Positions 5,933-13,401 of a DNA stretch of 13,516 nucleotides are shown here, in pieces. The notes under the pieces are model-generated. The model saw nothing but the letters and a program-made list of their open reading frames with translations, did no database searches and was not told where the DNA came from. The stretch lies in NCBI GenBank assembly GCA_958402795.1, contig CATXUX010000063.1:1-13516 (forward strand), in the 5' to 3' direction. Within the stretch, counting starts at the first letter, position 1. The number at the start of each line of letters is the position of its first letter. Source of the stretch: an uncultured Lachnospiraceae bacterium (GTDB lineage Bacteria; Bacillota; Clostridia; Lachnospirales; Lachnospiraceae). The translations under genes and the position numbers were made by a program.

Positions 5933-7600
5933 ATGGAAAAATTATATGCCGTAAGAGTAAACGGGCGGACCGTATGGTATGCGGCGGGAACGCCATATCA
6001 GAAGATTGCGGAGGATTTTCAAAGTGAGTATGAACACCGGATCGTCCTTGTGTTTGTGGAGGGATACCGCCTGCAGGAATTGACAAAGAAGCTGGAGAAA
6101 GACAGCGAACTGAAGTTCATTACGACGGCCGATAAGATCGGGCATGCCGCATATATCAGGAGTATGTGCTTTCTTATGGTCAAAGCAGTGCACGATGTGG
6201 GCGGGCATGAAAATGTAGACCGGGTGCGGATCCATTTTTCCGTCAGCAAGGGATATTATTGTACCGTAGACGGAAATGTGACCGTCGATGCAGCATTTTT
6301 AAAACGCGTGGAACGCAGGATGCGGGAACTGGAAGCAGAACGTCTTCCGATTAAAAAACGCTCGATTCACACGACGGAAGCAGTCGAGATGTTCCGCAGA
6401 CATAAGATGTATGACAAGGAGCACTTGTTTGAATACCGCCGGGTTTCCAAGGTAAACATATACAGCATTAACGAATTTGAAGATTATTATTATGGATATA
6501 TGGTGCCGGATACAGGGTATCTTTCGTATTTTTCCCTGCATCTGTACGGCAGCGGGTTCGCGATCCAGTTTCCGGAGGCGGATCATCCGGAGCAGGTGCC
6601 GCCCTTTGAACCAAGGGAAAAGCTGTTTCATGTGCAGGAGGAGGCCGTCCGCTGGGGCGATATGCAGGGAATCGATACGGTCGCGGCTCTCAACGACATG
6701 GTGACGCAGTACGATATGCGTGAAGTGGTCCTTGTGCAGGAGGCTTATCAGGAACGCAGGATCGGAGAGATCGCACGGGAGATCGCAGAGCGGAAGAATG
6801 TGAAATTTGTACTGATCGCCGGGCCATCCTCTTCGGGAAAGACAACATTTTCCCACCGCCTTTCTATCCAGCTTCGCGTCAATGGCCTGACGCCTCATCC
6901 GATTGCTGTGGATAATTATTTCGTGGACAGAGAGCATACGCCGCGCGATGAAAACGGCAATTATAATTTTGAATGCCTGGAGGCAATTGATACGGTACAG
7001 TTTAACGAGGATATGGAGGCTCTCTTAAGCGGGGAACCGGTCTGCCTGCCGGTTTTTAACTTCAAGACCGGAAAGCGGGAATATGATTCCGTTCCGAAAC
7101 AGTTGGGGGCGCAGGATGTACTCGTGATCGAAGGAATCCACTGTCTGAATCCGAAGCTGACGGAACATTTGAAAGAAGAAAACAAATTTAAGATCTATAT
7201 CAGCGCGCTCACCCAGCTTAATATCGATGAGCACAACCGGATCCCGACAACGGACGGACGTCTGATCCGGCGTCTGGTACGCGATGCACGGACAAGGGGA
7301 ACTTCGGCGCAGCGCACGATTGCGATGTGGAATTCGGTGCGGCGCGGGGAGGAGGAAAACATTTTTCCATATCAGGAAGAGGCGGATGTGATGTTTAACT
7401 CTTCGCTTCTGTATGAGCTGGCAGTATTGAAGCAATATGTAGAACCGCTGCTGTTCGGGGTAGACAGAAACAGTCCCGAATATGCGGAAGCAAAAAGACT
7501 GCTGAAGTTTTTTGATTATTTTGTGGGAATCGGCAGCGAACATGTGCCGCCGAATTCCTTACTCCGTGAATTTATCGGCGGGAGCTGCTTCTCTTCGTGA
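5933..7600 (+). CDS. SAD-domain/uridine kinase-like fusion protein
   Basis: The 555-aa protein fuses an N-terminal region resembling the TGS plus second additional domain of threonyl-tRNA synthetase (about 1-225) to a phosphoribulokinase/uridine kinase P-loop domain (about 285-535). The kinase part shows Walker A AGPSSSGKTT (296-305), the substrate motif AVDNYF (325-330), a second strand VLVIEGIHCLN (396-406) and an arginine-rich lid RLIRRLVRDARTRG (443-456). It would phosphorylate a nucleoside or similar alcohol with ATP or GTP; the substrate is not known to me. In the SAD part I do not see the HxxxH and CxxxH ligands used in tRNA editing (H71 is not followed by a partner), so it probably binds rather than hydrolyses. 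The gene starts 21 bases after trmK, behind a moderate site AAGGGCGG, and ends the dnaG cluster. Confidence 0.85.
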   Translation: MEKLYAVRVNGRTVWYAAGTPYQKIAEDFQSEYEHRIVLVFVEGYRLQELTKKLEKDSELKFITTADKIGHAAYIRSMCFLMVKAVHDVGGHENVDRVRIHFSVSKGYYCTVDGNVTVDAAFLKRVERRMRELEAERLPIKKRSIHTTEAVEMFRRHKMYDKEHLFEYRRVSKVNIYSINEFEDYYYGYMVPDTGYLSYFSLHLYGSGFAIQFPEADHPEQVPPFEPREKLFHVQEEAVRWGDMQGIDTVAALNDMVTQYDMREVVLVQEAYQERRIGEIAREIAERKNVKFVLIAGPSSSGKTTFSHRLSIQLRVNGLTPHPIAVDNYFVDREHTPRDENGNYNFECLEAIDTVQFNEDMEALLSGEPVCLPVFNFKTGKREYDSVPKQLGAQDVLVIEGIHCLNPKLTEHLKEENKFKIYISALTQLNIDEHNRIPTTDGRLIRRLVRDARTRGTSAQRTIAMWNSVRRGEEENIFPYQEEADVMFNSSLLYELAVLKQYVEPLLFGVDRNSPEYAEAKRLLKFFDYFVGIGSEHVPPNSLLREFIGGSCFSS

Positions 7601-7620
7601 GAGCAGCTCCTATTTTTTTT
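7581..7620 (+). terminator. Strong rho-independent terminator ending the dnaG cluster
   Basis: GGAGCTGCT (7581-7589) pairs with AGCAGCTCC (7602-7610). An inner CTC/GAG extension and a small loop complete the hairpin, which is followed by TATTTTTTTT (7611-7620). The left arm and loop lie inside the coding sequence, and the stop codon TGA (7598-7600) is within the hairpin. The last codons of the kinase gene (GSCFSS) are thus also terminator. Confidence 0.9.
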
Positions 7621-7640
7621 GTAAAATAATAAAATAATAA

Positions 7641-7668
7641 TTGACTTTTGGTTTAGTATATGTATAAT
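7641..7668 (+). promoter_or_regulatory. Promoter of the regulator-potABCD operon
   Basis: TTGACT (7641-7646) and TATAAT (7663-7668) are spaced by 16 bases, a close match to the housekeeping consensus. Transcription would start near 7675, about 40 bases before the regulator start codon. No further promoter is evident before potA, so the five genes probably share this one. Confidence 0.85.
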
Positions 7669-7673
7669 GTACT
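7655..7673. promoter_or_regulatory. Candidate operator overlapping the -10 box
   Basis: AGTATATGTATAATGTACT is an imperfect 19-base palindrome: six of nine position pairs match, including the outer AGTA/TACT. It covers the -10 box and is flanked by two TTTGGT direct half-sites (7647-7652 and 7673-7678). A repressor bound here would block transcription. The obvious candidate is the XRE-cupin protein encoded immediately downstream. Confidence 0.45.
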
Positions 7674-7714
7674 TTGGTAAACAAAAAATTTAGTGACAGT
7701 AAGGAAATGATGAT

Positions 7715-8263
7715 ATGAATATCGAGGAACAGATCGGAGCGAAGGTCCGCAATCTGCGAAATCAAAACGGACTGACACAGGAGGAACTTGCTGACAGAAC
7801 GGAGCTGACGAAGGGATTTATTTCCCAGTTGGAACGCGGACTGACAGCGCCTTCTATTTCATCACTGATGGATATCGTAGAGTGCCTCGGAACGAATCTG
7901 TCAGATTTTTTCCACGAGGAGAAGGAACCGCAGATCGTGTATCCGAAGGAAGATTATTTTGAAAAGGAAGACGAGAACCACAATACGATCACATGGCTGG
8001 TCTCTACAGCGCAGAGCTGCAGCCTGGAACCGATTCTTGTAAAACTGCAGCCGGGGGAGTCGATGCCTCAGGATAAGTCCCATGAGGGAGAAGAATTCGG
8101 CTACGTGCTGGAAGGTGAGATCTCGGTCGGATACGGGGAACGCCTGTTCCGCGTGAGAAAAGGGGATTCATTTCTGTATCCCGCAGATAAAATACACTGG
8201 ATAAGTTCGGCCTGCGACGAGGTATCGCTGGTACTGTGGATCAGTACGCCCCCGAGCTTTTGA
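7715..8263 (+). CDS. XRE-cupin transcriptional regulator (PuuR type)
   Basis: The 182-aa protein joins an N-terminal helix-turn-helix of the XRE/Cro type (about 9-63; LTQEELADRTELTKGFISQLE, split at 20-31 and 32-40) to a C-terminal cupin barrel (about 105-177). The barrel has SHEGEEFGYVLEG (122-134) and GDSFLYPADKIHW (150-162). This layout is that of PuuR and related polyamine-responsive regulators, in which the cupin senses the ligand. H123 and H161 occupy usual cupin positions, but the second histidine of the classic HxH motif is glycine here, so a bound metal is doubtful. AAGGAA (7701-7706) precedes the ATG. The stop TGA at 8261 runs into the GAGGAGG of potA, implying co-translation. It probably controls its own operon and polyamine uptake. 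Confidence 0.9.
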   Translation: MNIEEQIGAKVRNLRNQNGLTQEELADRTELTKGFISQLERGLTAPSISSLMDIVECLGTNLSDFFHEEKEPQIVYPKEDYFEKEDENHNTITWLVSTAQSCSLEPILVKLQPGESMPQDKSHEGEEFGYVLEGEISVGYGERLFRVRKGDSFLYPADKIHWISSACDEVSLVLWISTPPSF

Positions 8264-8273
8264 GGAGGATATC

Positions 8274-9347
8274 ATGGAAGATGTGATTTTGCAATTAGAT
8301 TCTGTCTGTAAAACGTTCGACGGAAAGGAAATTCTCAAAGAATTAAATCTGGAGATCAGGCGGAATGAATTTGTCACGCTGCTCGGACCGTCCGGCTGCG
8401 GGAAATCAACGACACTGCGGATCATCGGCGGATTTGAGAAACCGGACAGCGGCAGGGTATTGTTTGAAGGAAAGGATATCACGGATCTGCCGCCGGAAAA
8501 AAGGAACGTCAATACCGTTTTTCAGAAGTATTCGCTCTTTCCCCACATGGATGTGGAAGAGAATATCGCCTTCGGACTGAAGCTGAAAAAGAAGAGCAGA
8601 CAGTATATCAGCGATAAAGTGAGATATGCGCTGAAACTGGTGAATATGGATGGATATGAACACAGAAAACCGGATTCGTTAAGTGGCGGACAGCAGCAGC
8701 GTGTCGCGATCGCGCGCGCCATTGTCAACGAACCGAAGATGCTGCTTCTGGATGAACCGCTCGGCGCGCTGGATCTGAAATTACGGCACGATATGCAGCG
8801 GGAACTGATCAAGATCAAGCAGGAAGTGGGGATCACGTTTGTCTATGTTACGCATGACCAGGAAGAAGCGCTTACCATGTCTGACCGGATCATTGTCATG
8901 AATAAAGGAATTATCCAGCAGATGGGGACGTCCAAAAGCATCTACGACGAGCCGTGCAATGCATTTGTGGCAGACTTTATCGGCGACAGCAATATCATCG
9001 ACGGTGTGATGGTGCGCGACCGGCTTGTAAGGATCCAGGGAGTAGAGATTCCCTGCGTGGATACCGGCTTCGGCAAAGAAGAGCTGGTGGATGTGGTGAT
9101 CCGTCCGGAAGATCTTGTGATCGTGGAAAAGCAGGCGGGATATCTGAAAGGACAGGTGGTCTCGATCATCTTTAAAGGCGCGCACTACGAGATCAAAGTG
9201 CGTGCAGACGGGTATGACTGGTGTGTGCAGAGCGTCAACCCCGCACCGATCGGTGAGACGGTCGGACTGACGATCCTGCCGGATAATATCCAGATCATGC
9301 ACAAGCCGCACTCTGAAGACGCGGAGGTAGTAAGAGACGATGAATAA
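8274..9347 (+). CDS. potA: Spermidine/putrescine ABC transporter, ATP-binding protein
   Basis: PotA is the cytoplasmic ATPase that powers polyamine import through PotBC. The 357-aa protein shows Walker A GPSGCGKST (38-46), Q-loop Q84, signature LSGGQQQR (136-143), Walker B MLLLDEPLGALD (156-167), and the switch histidine H194. A C-terminal regulatory TOBE domain (about 240-345) contains the RPED motif (277-280) typical of the PotA/MalK group. GAGGAGG at the regulator stop codon serves as ribosome binding site. The stop overlaps the potB start by 8 bases. Polyamine specificity is deduced from the potB-C-D neighbours, since the ATPase alone could also serve iron or maltose type systems. Confidence 0.96.
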   Translation: MEDVILQLDSVCKTFDGKEILKELNLEIRRNEFVTLLGPSGCGKSTTLRIIGGFEKPDSGRVLFEGKDITDLPPEKRNVNTVFQKYSLFPHMDVEENIAFGLKLKKKSRQYISDKVRYALKLVNMDGYEHRKPDSLSGGQQQRVAIARAIVNEPKMLLLDEPLGALDLKLRHDMQRELIKIKQEVGITFVYVTHDQEEALTMSDRIIVMNKGIIQQMGTSKSIYDEPCNAFVADFIGDSNIIDGVMVRDRLVRIQGVEIPCVDTGFGKEELVDVVIRPEDLVIVEKQAGYLKGQVVSIIFKGAHYEIKVRADGYDWCVQSVNPAPIGETVGLTILPDNIQIMHKPHSEDAEVVRDDE

Positions 9348-10221
9348 GACGAACGTGAAACGGAAAACAGAGGCGGCCGGATTGTCCGGGAAAAAGAATA
9401 AGATTAATAAGCGGTCTTTGCTGGCGGCTCCGTACGGTGTATGGATTATTGGATTTACCGTGCTTCCGCTTCTTACGATACTTTTTTATGCGCTGCGGGA
9501 TACATCGGGCGGCTTTACGCTGGAGTATATCGCTGCGATCATGGAGCCGGTTCATCTGAGGGCACTGCTGCTTTCTTTGAAGATCGCGCTTGGATGTACC
9601 GTGATCTGTATCCTGCTGGCGTATCCGCTTGTGATGGCGATGCGGCGGCTGAACATGGGAAGACAGGGATTTGCACTTTTTATTGTGATCCTTCCGATGT
9701 GGATGAATTTTATCCTGCGGATCCTTGCATGGCAGATGATCCTGTCGAATAACGGGATCTTGAATTATATACTGGGAATTGTCGGAATCGGACCGCTCAA
9801 TATTGCCAATACCGAGACGGCAATCATGATCGGAATGGTCTATGACTATCTGCCGTATATGGTTCTGCCGGTTTTTAATGCGGTGTCTGAAATTGACGAG
9901 GACATTATCGAAGCGGCGAAGGATCTCGGGGCGGGAAGCCGCACGGTCTTTCGCAAGATTATATTTCCGCTGTCTGTCCCGGGACTCTTGAGCGGGATCG
10001 TCATGGTTTTTGTGCCGTCGATGACCTCTTTTGTCGTATCCGACATCTTAGGCGGCGGAAAGCTGCAGTTGATCGGAAATGTCATAGAACAGGAGTTTAC
10101 GAAGAGCATGAACTGGAATCTCGGCGCCGGATTATCCGTGTCCCTGATGATTTTTGTCCTGATCAGTATGGCGTTTACAATGAAAAATGATGCAGAAGGG
10201 AAGGAGTCCACGGTATGGTAG
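9340..10221 (+). CDS. potB: Spermidine/putrescine ABC transporter, permease PotB
   Basis: This is a membrane permease of 293 aa. After a basic cytoplasmic N-terminus of about 28 residues rich in Lys, hydrophobic segments lie near 32-52, 77-99, 110-133, 160-181, 212-235 and 263-281, giving six predicted helices. The EAA loop that docks on PotA reads EAAKDLGAGSRTVFRKIIFP (191-210). The start overlaps potA by 8 bases; GGAGG (9323-9327) lies 12 bases before the ATG, slightly far, which agrees with coupling to potA translation. It forms a heterodimeric channel with PotC. Confidence 0.95.
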   Translation: MNKTNVKRKTEAAGLSGKKNKINKRSLLAAPYGVWIIGFTVLPLLTILFYALRDTSGGFTLEYIAAIMEPVHLRALLLSLKIALGCTVICILLAYPLVMAMRRLNMGRQGFALFIVILPMWMNFILRILAWQMILSNNGILNYILGIVGIGPLNIANTETAIMIGMVYDYLPYMVLPVFNAVSEIDEDIIEAAKDLGAGSRTVFRKIIFPLSVPGLLSGIVMVFVPSMTSFVVSDILGGGKLQLIGNVIEQEFTKSMNWNLGAGLSVSLMIFVLISMAFTMKNDAEGKESTVW

Positions 10222-11027
10222 AAAAACTGAAAGATTTTGTGAGCCGGTTCTATCTCGCAATCATTCTGCTCTTTTTATACGCTCCGATCGCTGTATTGGT
10301 TGTTCTTTCCTTTAACAGTTCGAGATCCCGTGTAAAATGGGGCGGATTCACACTGGAATGGTATGAAAAGCTGTTTTCCAGCCGTCAGATCATGGAGGCT
10401 TTGGGCACCACGCTTCTTCTGGCATTTGCATCGGCGCTGATCGCAACGGTCATTGGCGTGGCGGCGGCGGTCGGGATCAGTGCGATGAACAGACGAACGT
10501 ATAAGATTATGATGTTATTTACGGATATTCCGATGGTAAATGCAGATATCGTGACGGGTATCGCGCTGATGCTCTGGTTTGTGAATTTTATACCGCTCGG
10601 GTTTGGAAGCGTCCTGCTGGCGCATATTACATTCAATATTCCGTATGTGATATTAAGCGTCATGCCGAAGATCCGGCAGATGAACCTGAGCATCTATGAG
10701 GCAGCGAGAGATCTGGGGGCGAATGCCGTCTATGCATTTTTTAAGGTACTCCTGCCGCAGCTGAAGGGCGGGATCGTATCCGGTTTTCTGATGGCGTTTA
10801 CGATGTCGATGGATGATTTTGTGATCACATATTTTACGAAAGGGGCGGGCGTCAATACGTTGTCTACGATGATCTACGGCGAGATCCGAAAGGGAATCAA
10901 GCCGGAGATGTATGCCCTGTCTACCATTATATTTGTGCTTGTATTTGTGATCCTGCTTGTGGCAAATTTCCTGCCGCAGCAAAAAGAGGCAAAAAAGAGA
11001 AAAGAAGCGCAGAAAATGCGGTTATAA
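10215..11027 (+). CDS. potC: Spermidine/putrescine ABC transporter, permease PotC
   Basis: The second permease has 270 aa, with hydrophobic segments near 13-32, 64-88, 97-121, 130-149, 187-206 and 233-253. The EAA loop starts EAARDLGANAVYAFFKVLLP (162-181). MSMDDFVITYF (197-207) is the PotC-type helix after that loop. The C-terminus is short and very basic (KEAKKRKEAQK), consistent with a cytoplasmic end. The start overlaps potB by 7 bases, with AAGGAG (10201-10206) well placed. It partners PotB in the import channel. Confidence 0.95.
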   Translation: MVEKLKDFVSRFYLAIILLFLYAPIAVLVVLSFNSSRSRVKWGGFTLEWYEKLFSSRQIMEALGTTLLLAFASALIATVIGVAAAVGISAMNRRTYKIMMLFTDIPMVNADIVTGIALMLWFVNFIPLGFGSVLLAHITFNIPYVILSVMPKIRQMNLSIYEAARDLGANAVYAFFKVLLPQLKGGIVSGFLMAFTMSMDDFVITYFTKGAGVNTLSTMIYGEIRKGIKPEMYALSTIIFVLVFVILLVANFLPQQKEAKKRKEAQKMRL

Positions 11028-11032
11028 GGAGG
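11026..11032 (+). promoter_or_regulatory. Ribosome binding site deciding the potD start
   Basis: AAGGAGG overlaps the potC stop codon and is 8 bases from ATG 11041. The open frame runs upstream to a GTG at 10957 inside potC, but that start would hide the lipoprotein signal peptide and has no comparable site. Confidence 0.85.
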
Positions 11033-11040
11033 AGATTGTC

Positions 11041-12102
11041 ATGAATAAAAGAATCATAAGCGGGGGACTTGCAGCAGCGCTTGTCTGCACTTCTGTTCTG
11101 GCGGGAGGCTGCGGAAATAAGACGGAGATCACCGATACGCTGACGGTGTTTAATTACGGGGAGTATATCGATCCGGATGTGCTCGACCAGTTTACGGATG
11201 AGACCGGGATCGAGATCAAATACGAAGAGGCGCTGACTCCGGAGGAAATGTACACAAAATATAAATCCGGCGCGATCGAATATGATCTGCTCTGTACTTC
11301 AGATTATATGCTTCAGAGACTGATCGAAGAAGGCGAGCTGCAGGAGATCGATGTGGATGCATTGGAGAACGGCGGCAATATCGGCGACAAATACTGGAAA
11401 TTTGCACAGGCGTTTGATCCGGAGAATCAATATACGGTTCCTTACTTCTGGGGGACGGTCGGGATCCTCTATGATACGACAAAAGTGGATGAACCGGTGG
11501 ACAGCTGGGATGTATTATTCAATCATGAATATGCCGGTGATATTATTATGCAGAATAGCATGCGGGATACGTATATGGTTGCCCTGAAGTATCTCGGGTA
11601 TTCTCTGAATACGGATGACGAGGCGCAGCTTCAGGAGGCACAGGATCTTTTGATGGAGCAAAAACCGGATGTGCAGGCATATCTTGTGGATGAAGCGAGA
11701 GATGAAGTGGTCGCGGGAAATGCAGCGATGGCGGTGGTCTATTCAGGCGAGGCATACCTGGGACATCAGTATAATGAAGATCTGGCTTATGTGATCCCGA
11801 AAGAAGGCTCCAATGTCTGGCTGGATGCATGGGGCGTGACGAAATACTGTGATAATACGGATGCTGCGCAGCAGTTCCTTGATTTCCTCTGCAGGGAAGA
11901 TATCGCGCAGAAAAATTTCGAGTATATTTATTATTCTACCCCGAATGAGGCGGTGATCAACGGACTTACTGATGAGGAGCGGGCGGATGAATCTCTTGTC
12001 CCTGCCGATGACGCGACGGAAAACTGTGAAGTCTGTGTGCAGAATGATGAAAGTGTGATTGAGTATATGAATACACTCTGGAAAGAACTGAAATCCGACT
12101 GA
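11041..12102 (+). CDS. potD: Spermidine/putrescine-binding lipoprotein PotD
   Basis: This is the extracellular, membrane-anchored receptor of the polyamine importer, 353 aa. A basic N-terminus and hydrophobic stretch (1-20) end in a lipobox-like LAGGCG with the lipidated cysteine at C24; the alanine at -3 is less usual than leucine. The mature domain starts TLTVFNYGEYIDPDVLDQF (33-51), typical of the PotD/PotF family. VPYFWGTVGILYD (133-145), MRDTYMVALKYLGYS (174-188) and VWLDAWGVTK (259-268) are further family motifs. W260 and D262 match ligand-contacting residues known in E. coli PotD. The aromatic positions that are Trp in E. coli appear as Tyr (Y39, Y234), so the preference between putrescine and spermidine cannot be fixed. 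It is the last gene of the operon. Confidence 0.94.
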   Translation: MNKRIISGGLAAALVCTSVLAGGCGNKTEITDTLTVFNYGEYIDPDVLDQFTDETGIEIKYEEALTPEEMYTKYKSGAIEYDLLCTSDYMLQRLIEEGELQEIDVDALENGGNIGDKYWKFAQAFDPENQYTVPYFWGTVGILYDTTKVDEPVDSWDVLFNHEYAGDIIMQNSMRDTYMVALKYLGYSLNTDDEAQLQEAQDLLMEQKPDVQAYLVDEARDEVVAGNAAMAVVYSGEAYLGHQYNEDLAYVIPKEGSNVWLDAWGVTKYCDNTDAAQQFLDFLCREDIAQKNFEYIYYSTPNEAVINGLTDEERADESLVPADDATENCEVCVQNDESVIEYMNTLWKELKSD

Positions 12103-12118
12103 CAGATGATTTCAAAGA

Positions 12119-12160
12119 GGGCGGGATGCGGTGAAAAAGCTGCATCCCGCCCCACTTTTA
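12119..12160 (+). terminator. Terminator of the pot operon
   Basis: GGGCGGGATGC (12119-12129) and GCATCCCGCCC (12142-12152) are perfect reverse complements, an 11-bp GC-rich stem with a 12-base loop, followed by CACTTTTA. The tail is short but the stem is very stable. It starts 17 bases after the potD stop. The right arm CCCGCCCC can also pair with GGGGCGGG at 12171-12178, so two alternative hairpins compete. Confidence 0.8.
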
Positions 12161-12180
12161 TCCTCATATTGGGGCGGGGC

Positions 12181-12239
12181 CCAAGGTCTTTCACCCACCT
12201 ATGAGCAAGCTCATGTGGGTTTAGACCTTTTGACCTTGG
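12181..12239. repeat. 59-base nested palindrome overlapping the aroC 3' end
   Basis: The ends CCAAGGTC (12181-12188) and GACCTTGG (12232-12239) are perfect inverted repeats. Inside them lie AAGGTCT/AGACCTT (12183-12189, 12223-12229), ACCCAC/GTGGGT (12193-12198, 12215-12220) and ATGAG/CTCAT (12201-12205, 12210-12214). The inner set folds as one long hairpin of about 18 bp; on the plus strand it is followed by TTTT, so it may be a back-up terminator. It contains the aroC stop codon and encodes the last residues of AroC. It has the look of a REP-like or MITE-derived unit, which is unproven without other copies. Confidence 0.65.
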
Positions 12240-13335
12240 TATCATAGAAGTTTTTGACGGAATCCATACGGCTGCTCATATTCTGCAGGAGCAGATCAGC
12301 GATGGTGATTGCCGCCATGGATTCTACAACAACGACTGCGCGGGGGACAATCACCGGATCGTGGCGTCCGTGGATCACCAGTTCGGTATCTGTCCCGTCC
12401 TCTGTTACTGTCTGCTGCGGGCGCGCGATGGAAGGCGTCGGTTTCACAGCAGCACGCAGAATCAGCGTACTTCCGTCGCTCATGCCGCCCAGTGTGCCGC
12501 CGGAATGGTTGGAACACTTGCAGACCGTGCCATTTTCCATGCAAAAGGCGTCGTTGTTCCGGCTTCCGGTACTGCGTGCGGCAGCGGTTCCATCTCCGAT
12601 CTCGAATGCTTTGACAGCTCCGATGGAGAGCATGGCTTTGGAAAGGCAGGCGTCCAGCTTATCAAATACGGGTTCGCCGATTCCTGCCGGAAGTCCGTCC
12701 ACACGGCATTCAATGACGCCGCCCGCAGAGTCCTTTCCCTCCATCAGCCTGTCCAGATATGCCCCGGCTTCTTCGGCGCACGCGTTGTTCGGCATATAGA
12801 GCCTGTTTTCAGTGATTTGTTCAAACCGGTAATCTGCTTCGTCTACCGTCACCGGCCCGATCGATTTGGAATACGTACAGAATCGGATTCCAAGCTCTTC
12901 AAGAAAGCGGGATGCAACGGCTCCGGCGGCAACCCGGCCGATCGTTTCTCGACCGGAAGAACGCCCGCCGCCGCGGTAATCACGGAAACCATATTTTTCG
13001 GAAAATGTATAATCTGCATGTCCGGGACGATAAACGGAGGCAATGTTGCTGTAATCCTTTGATCTCTGATCCTGATTGCGGACCAGAATAGAGATCGGTG
13101 TTCCGGTTGTCTTTCCCTCGAATACGCCGGAGAGAATCTCCGCCTGATCGCTTTCCTGGCGCTTGGTCGTATATTTGCTCTGCCCGGGTTTCCTGCGGTC
13201 CAGAAATGCCTGAATGTCAGACTCGTCAAGACGAAGTCCGGCCGGGCAGCCGTCAATGACAACACCGACGGCAGGACCGTGGGATTCCCCCCAGGTTGTA
13301 ATCTGAAACAGTTTTCCAAAAGATGAACCACTCAT
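12211..13335 (-). CDS. aroC: Chorismate synthase
   Basis: AroC converts 5-enolpyruvylshikimate 3-phosphate to chorismate with reduced FMN, the last common step to Phe, Tyr, Trp and folate. The 374-aa protein starts MSGSSFGKLF. It shows the family motifs WGESHGP (15-21), RRKPGQSKYTTKRQESD (47-63), RPGHADYTFSEKYG and RGGGRSSGRET; the last has Gly where Ala is usual. The ATG at 13335 is preferred because AAAGGA lies 9 bases upstream of it; the ATG two codons earlier is only 3 bases from that site. The final residues KVKRSKPT come from a palindromic element. The gene stands alone and faces the pot operon. Confidence 0.97.
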   Translation of the reverse strand: MSGSSFGKLFQITTWGESHGPAVGVVIDGCPAGLRLDESDIQAFLDRRKPGQSKYTTKRQESDQAEILSGVFEGKTTGTPISILVRNQDQRSKDYSNIASVYRPGHADYTFSEKYGFRDYRGGGRSSGRETIGRVAAGAVASRFLEELGIRFCTYSKSIGPVTVDEADYRFEQITENRLYMPNNACAEEAGAYLDRLMEGKDSAGGVIECRVDGLPAGIGEPVFDKLDACLSKAMLSIGAVKAFEIGDGTAAARSTGSRNNDAFCMENGTVCKCSNHSGGTLGGMSDGSTLILRAAVKPTPSIARPQQTVTEDGTDTELVIHGRHDPVIVPRAVVVVESMAAITIADLLLQNMSSRMDSVKNFYDTKVKRSKPT

Positions 13336-13344
13336 AATCATTAT

Positions 13345-13350
13345 TCCTTT
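13345..13350 (-). promoter_or_regulatory. Ribosome binding site deciding the aroC start
   Basis: On the minus strand AAAGGA lies 9 bases before the ATG at 13335 and 3 bases before the ATG at 13341. The longer frame reaching 13398 would run through the leader hairpin and has no site of its own. Confidence 0.6.
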
Positions 13351-13369
13351 CTTAATTTTAATGATACCA

Positions 13370-13401
13370 GGATTGTGAGAGTGCGCAGCACGAAACAATC
13401 C
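13370..13401 (-). promoter_or_regulatory. Leader hairpin of aroC
   Basis: GGATTGT (13370-13376) and ACAATCC (13395-13401) are perfect inverted repeats, enclosing a second stem GTGC/GCAC (13381-13384, 13388-13391). The structure begins some 14 bases after the likely transcript start and no U-tract follows, so it is not a terminator. It may stabilise the mRNA; I recognise no known riboswitch or T-box in the roughly 80-base leader. Confidence 0.5.

Noticed and set aside
10957..11040. Longer potD start inside potC
   Set aside because: It would bury the lipoprotein signal peptide; the ATG at 11041 has a perfect ribosome binding site and the expected signal sequence.
12361..13062. 233-aa open frame on the plus strand inside aroC
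   Set aside because: It is antisense to a clearly conserved enzyme, without its own ribosome binding site or recognisable domain.
13336..13398. Longer aroC start
   Set aside because: The extra residues run through the leader hairpin, have no ribosome binding site and are not expected in AroC proteins.
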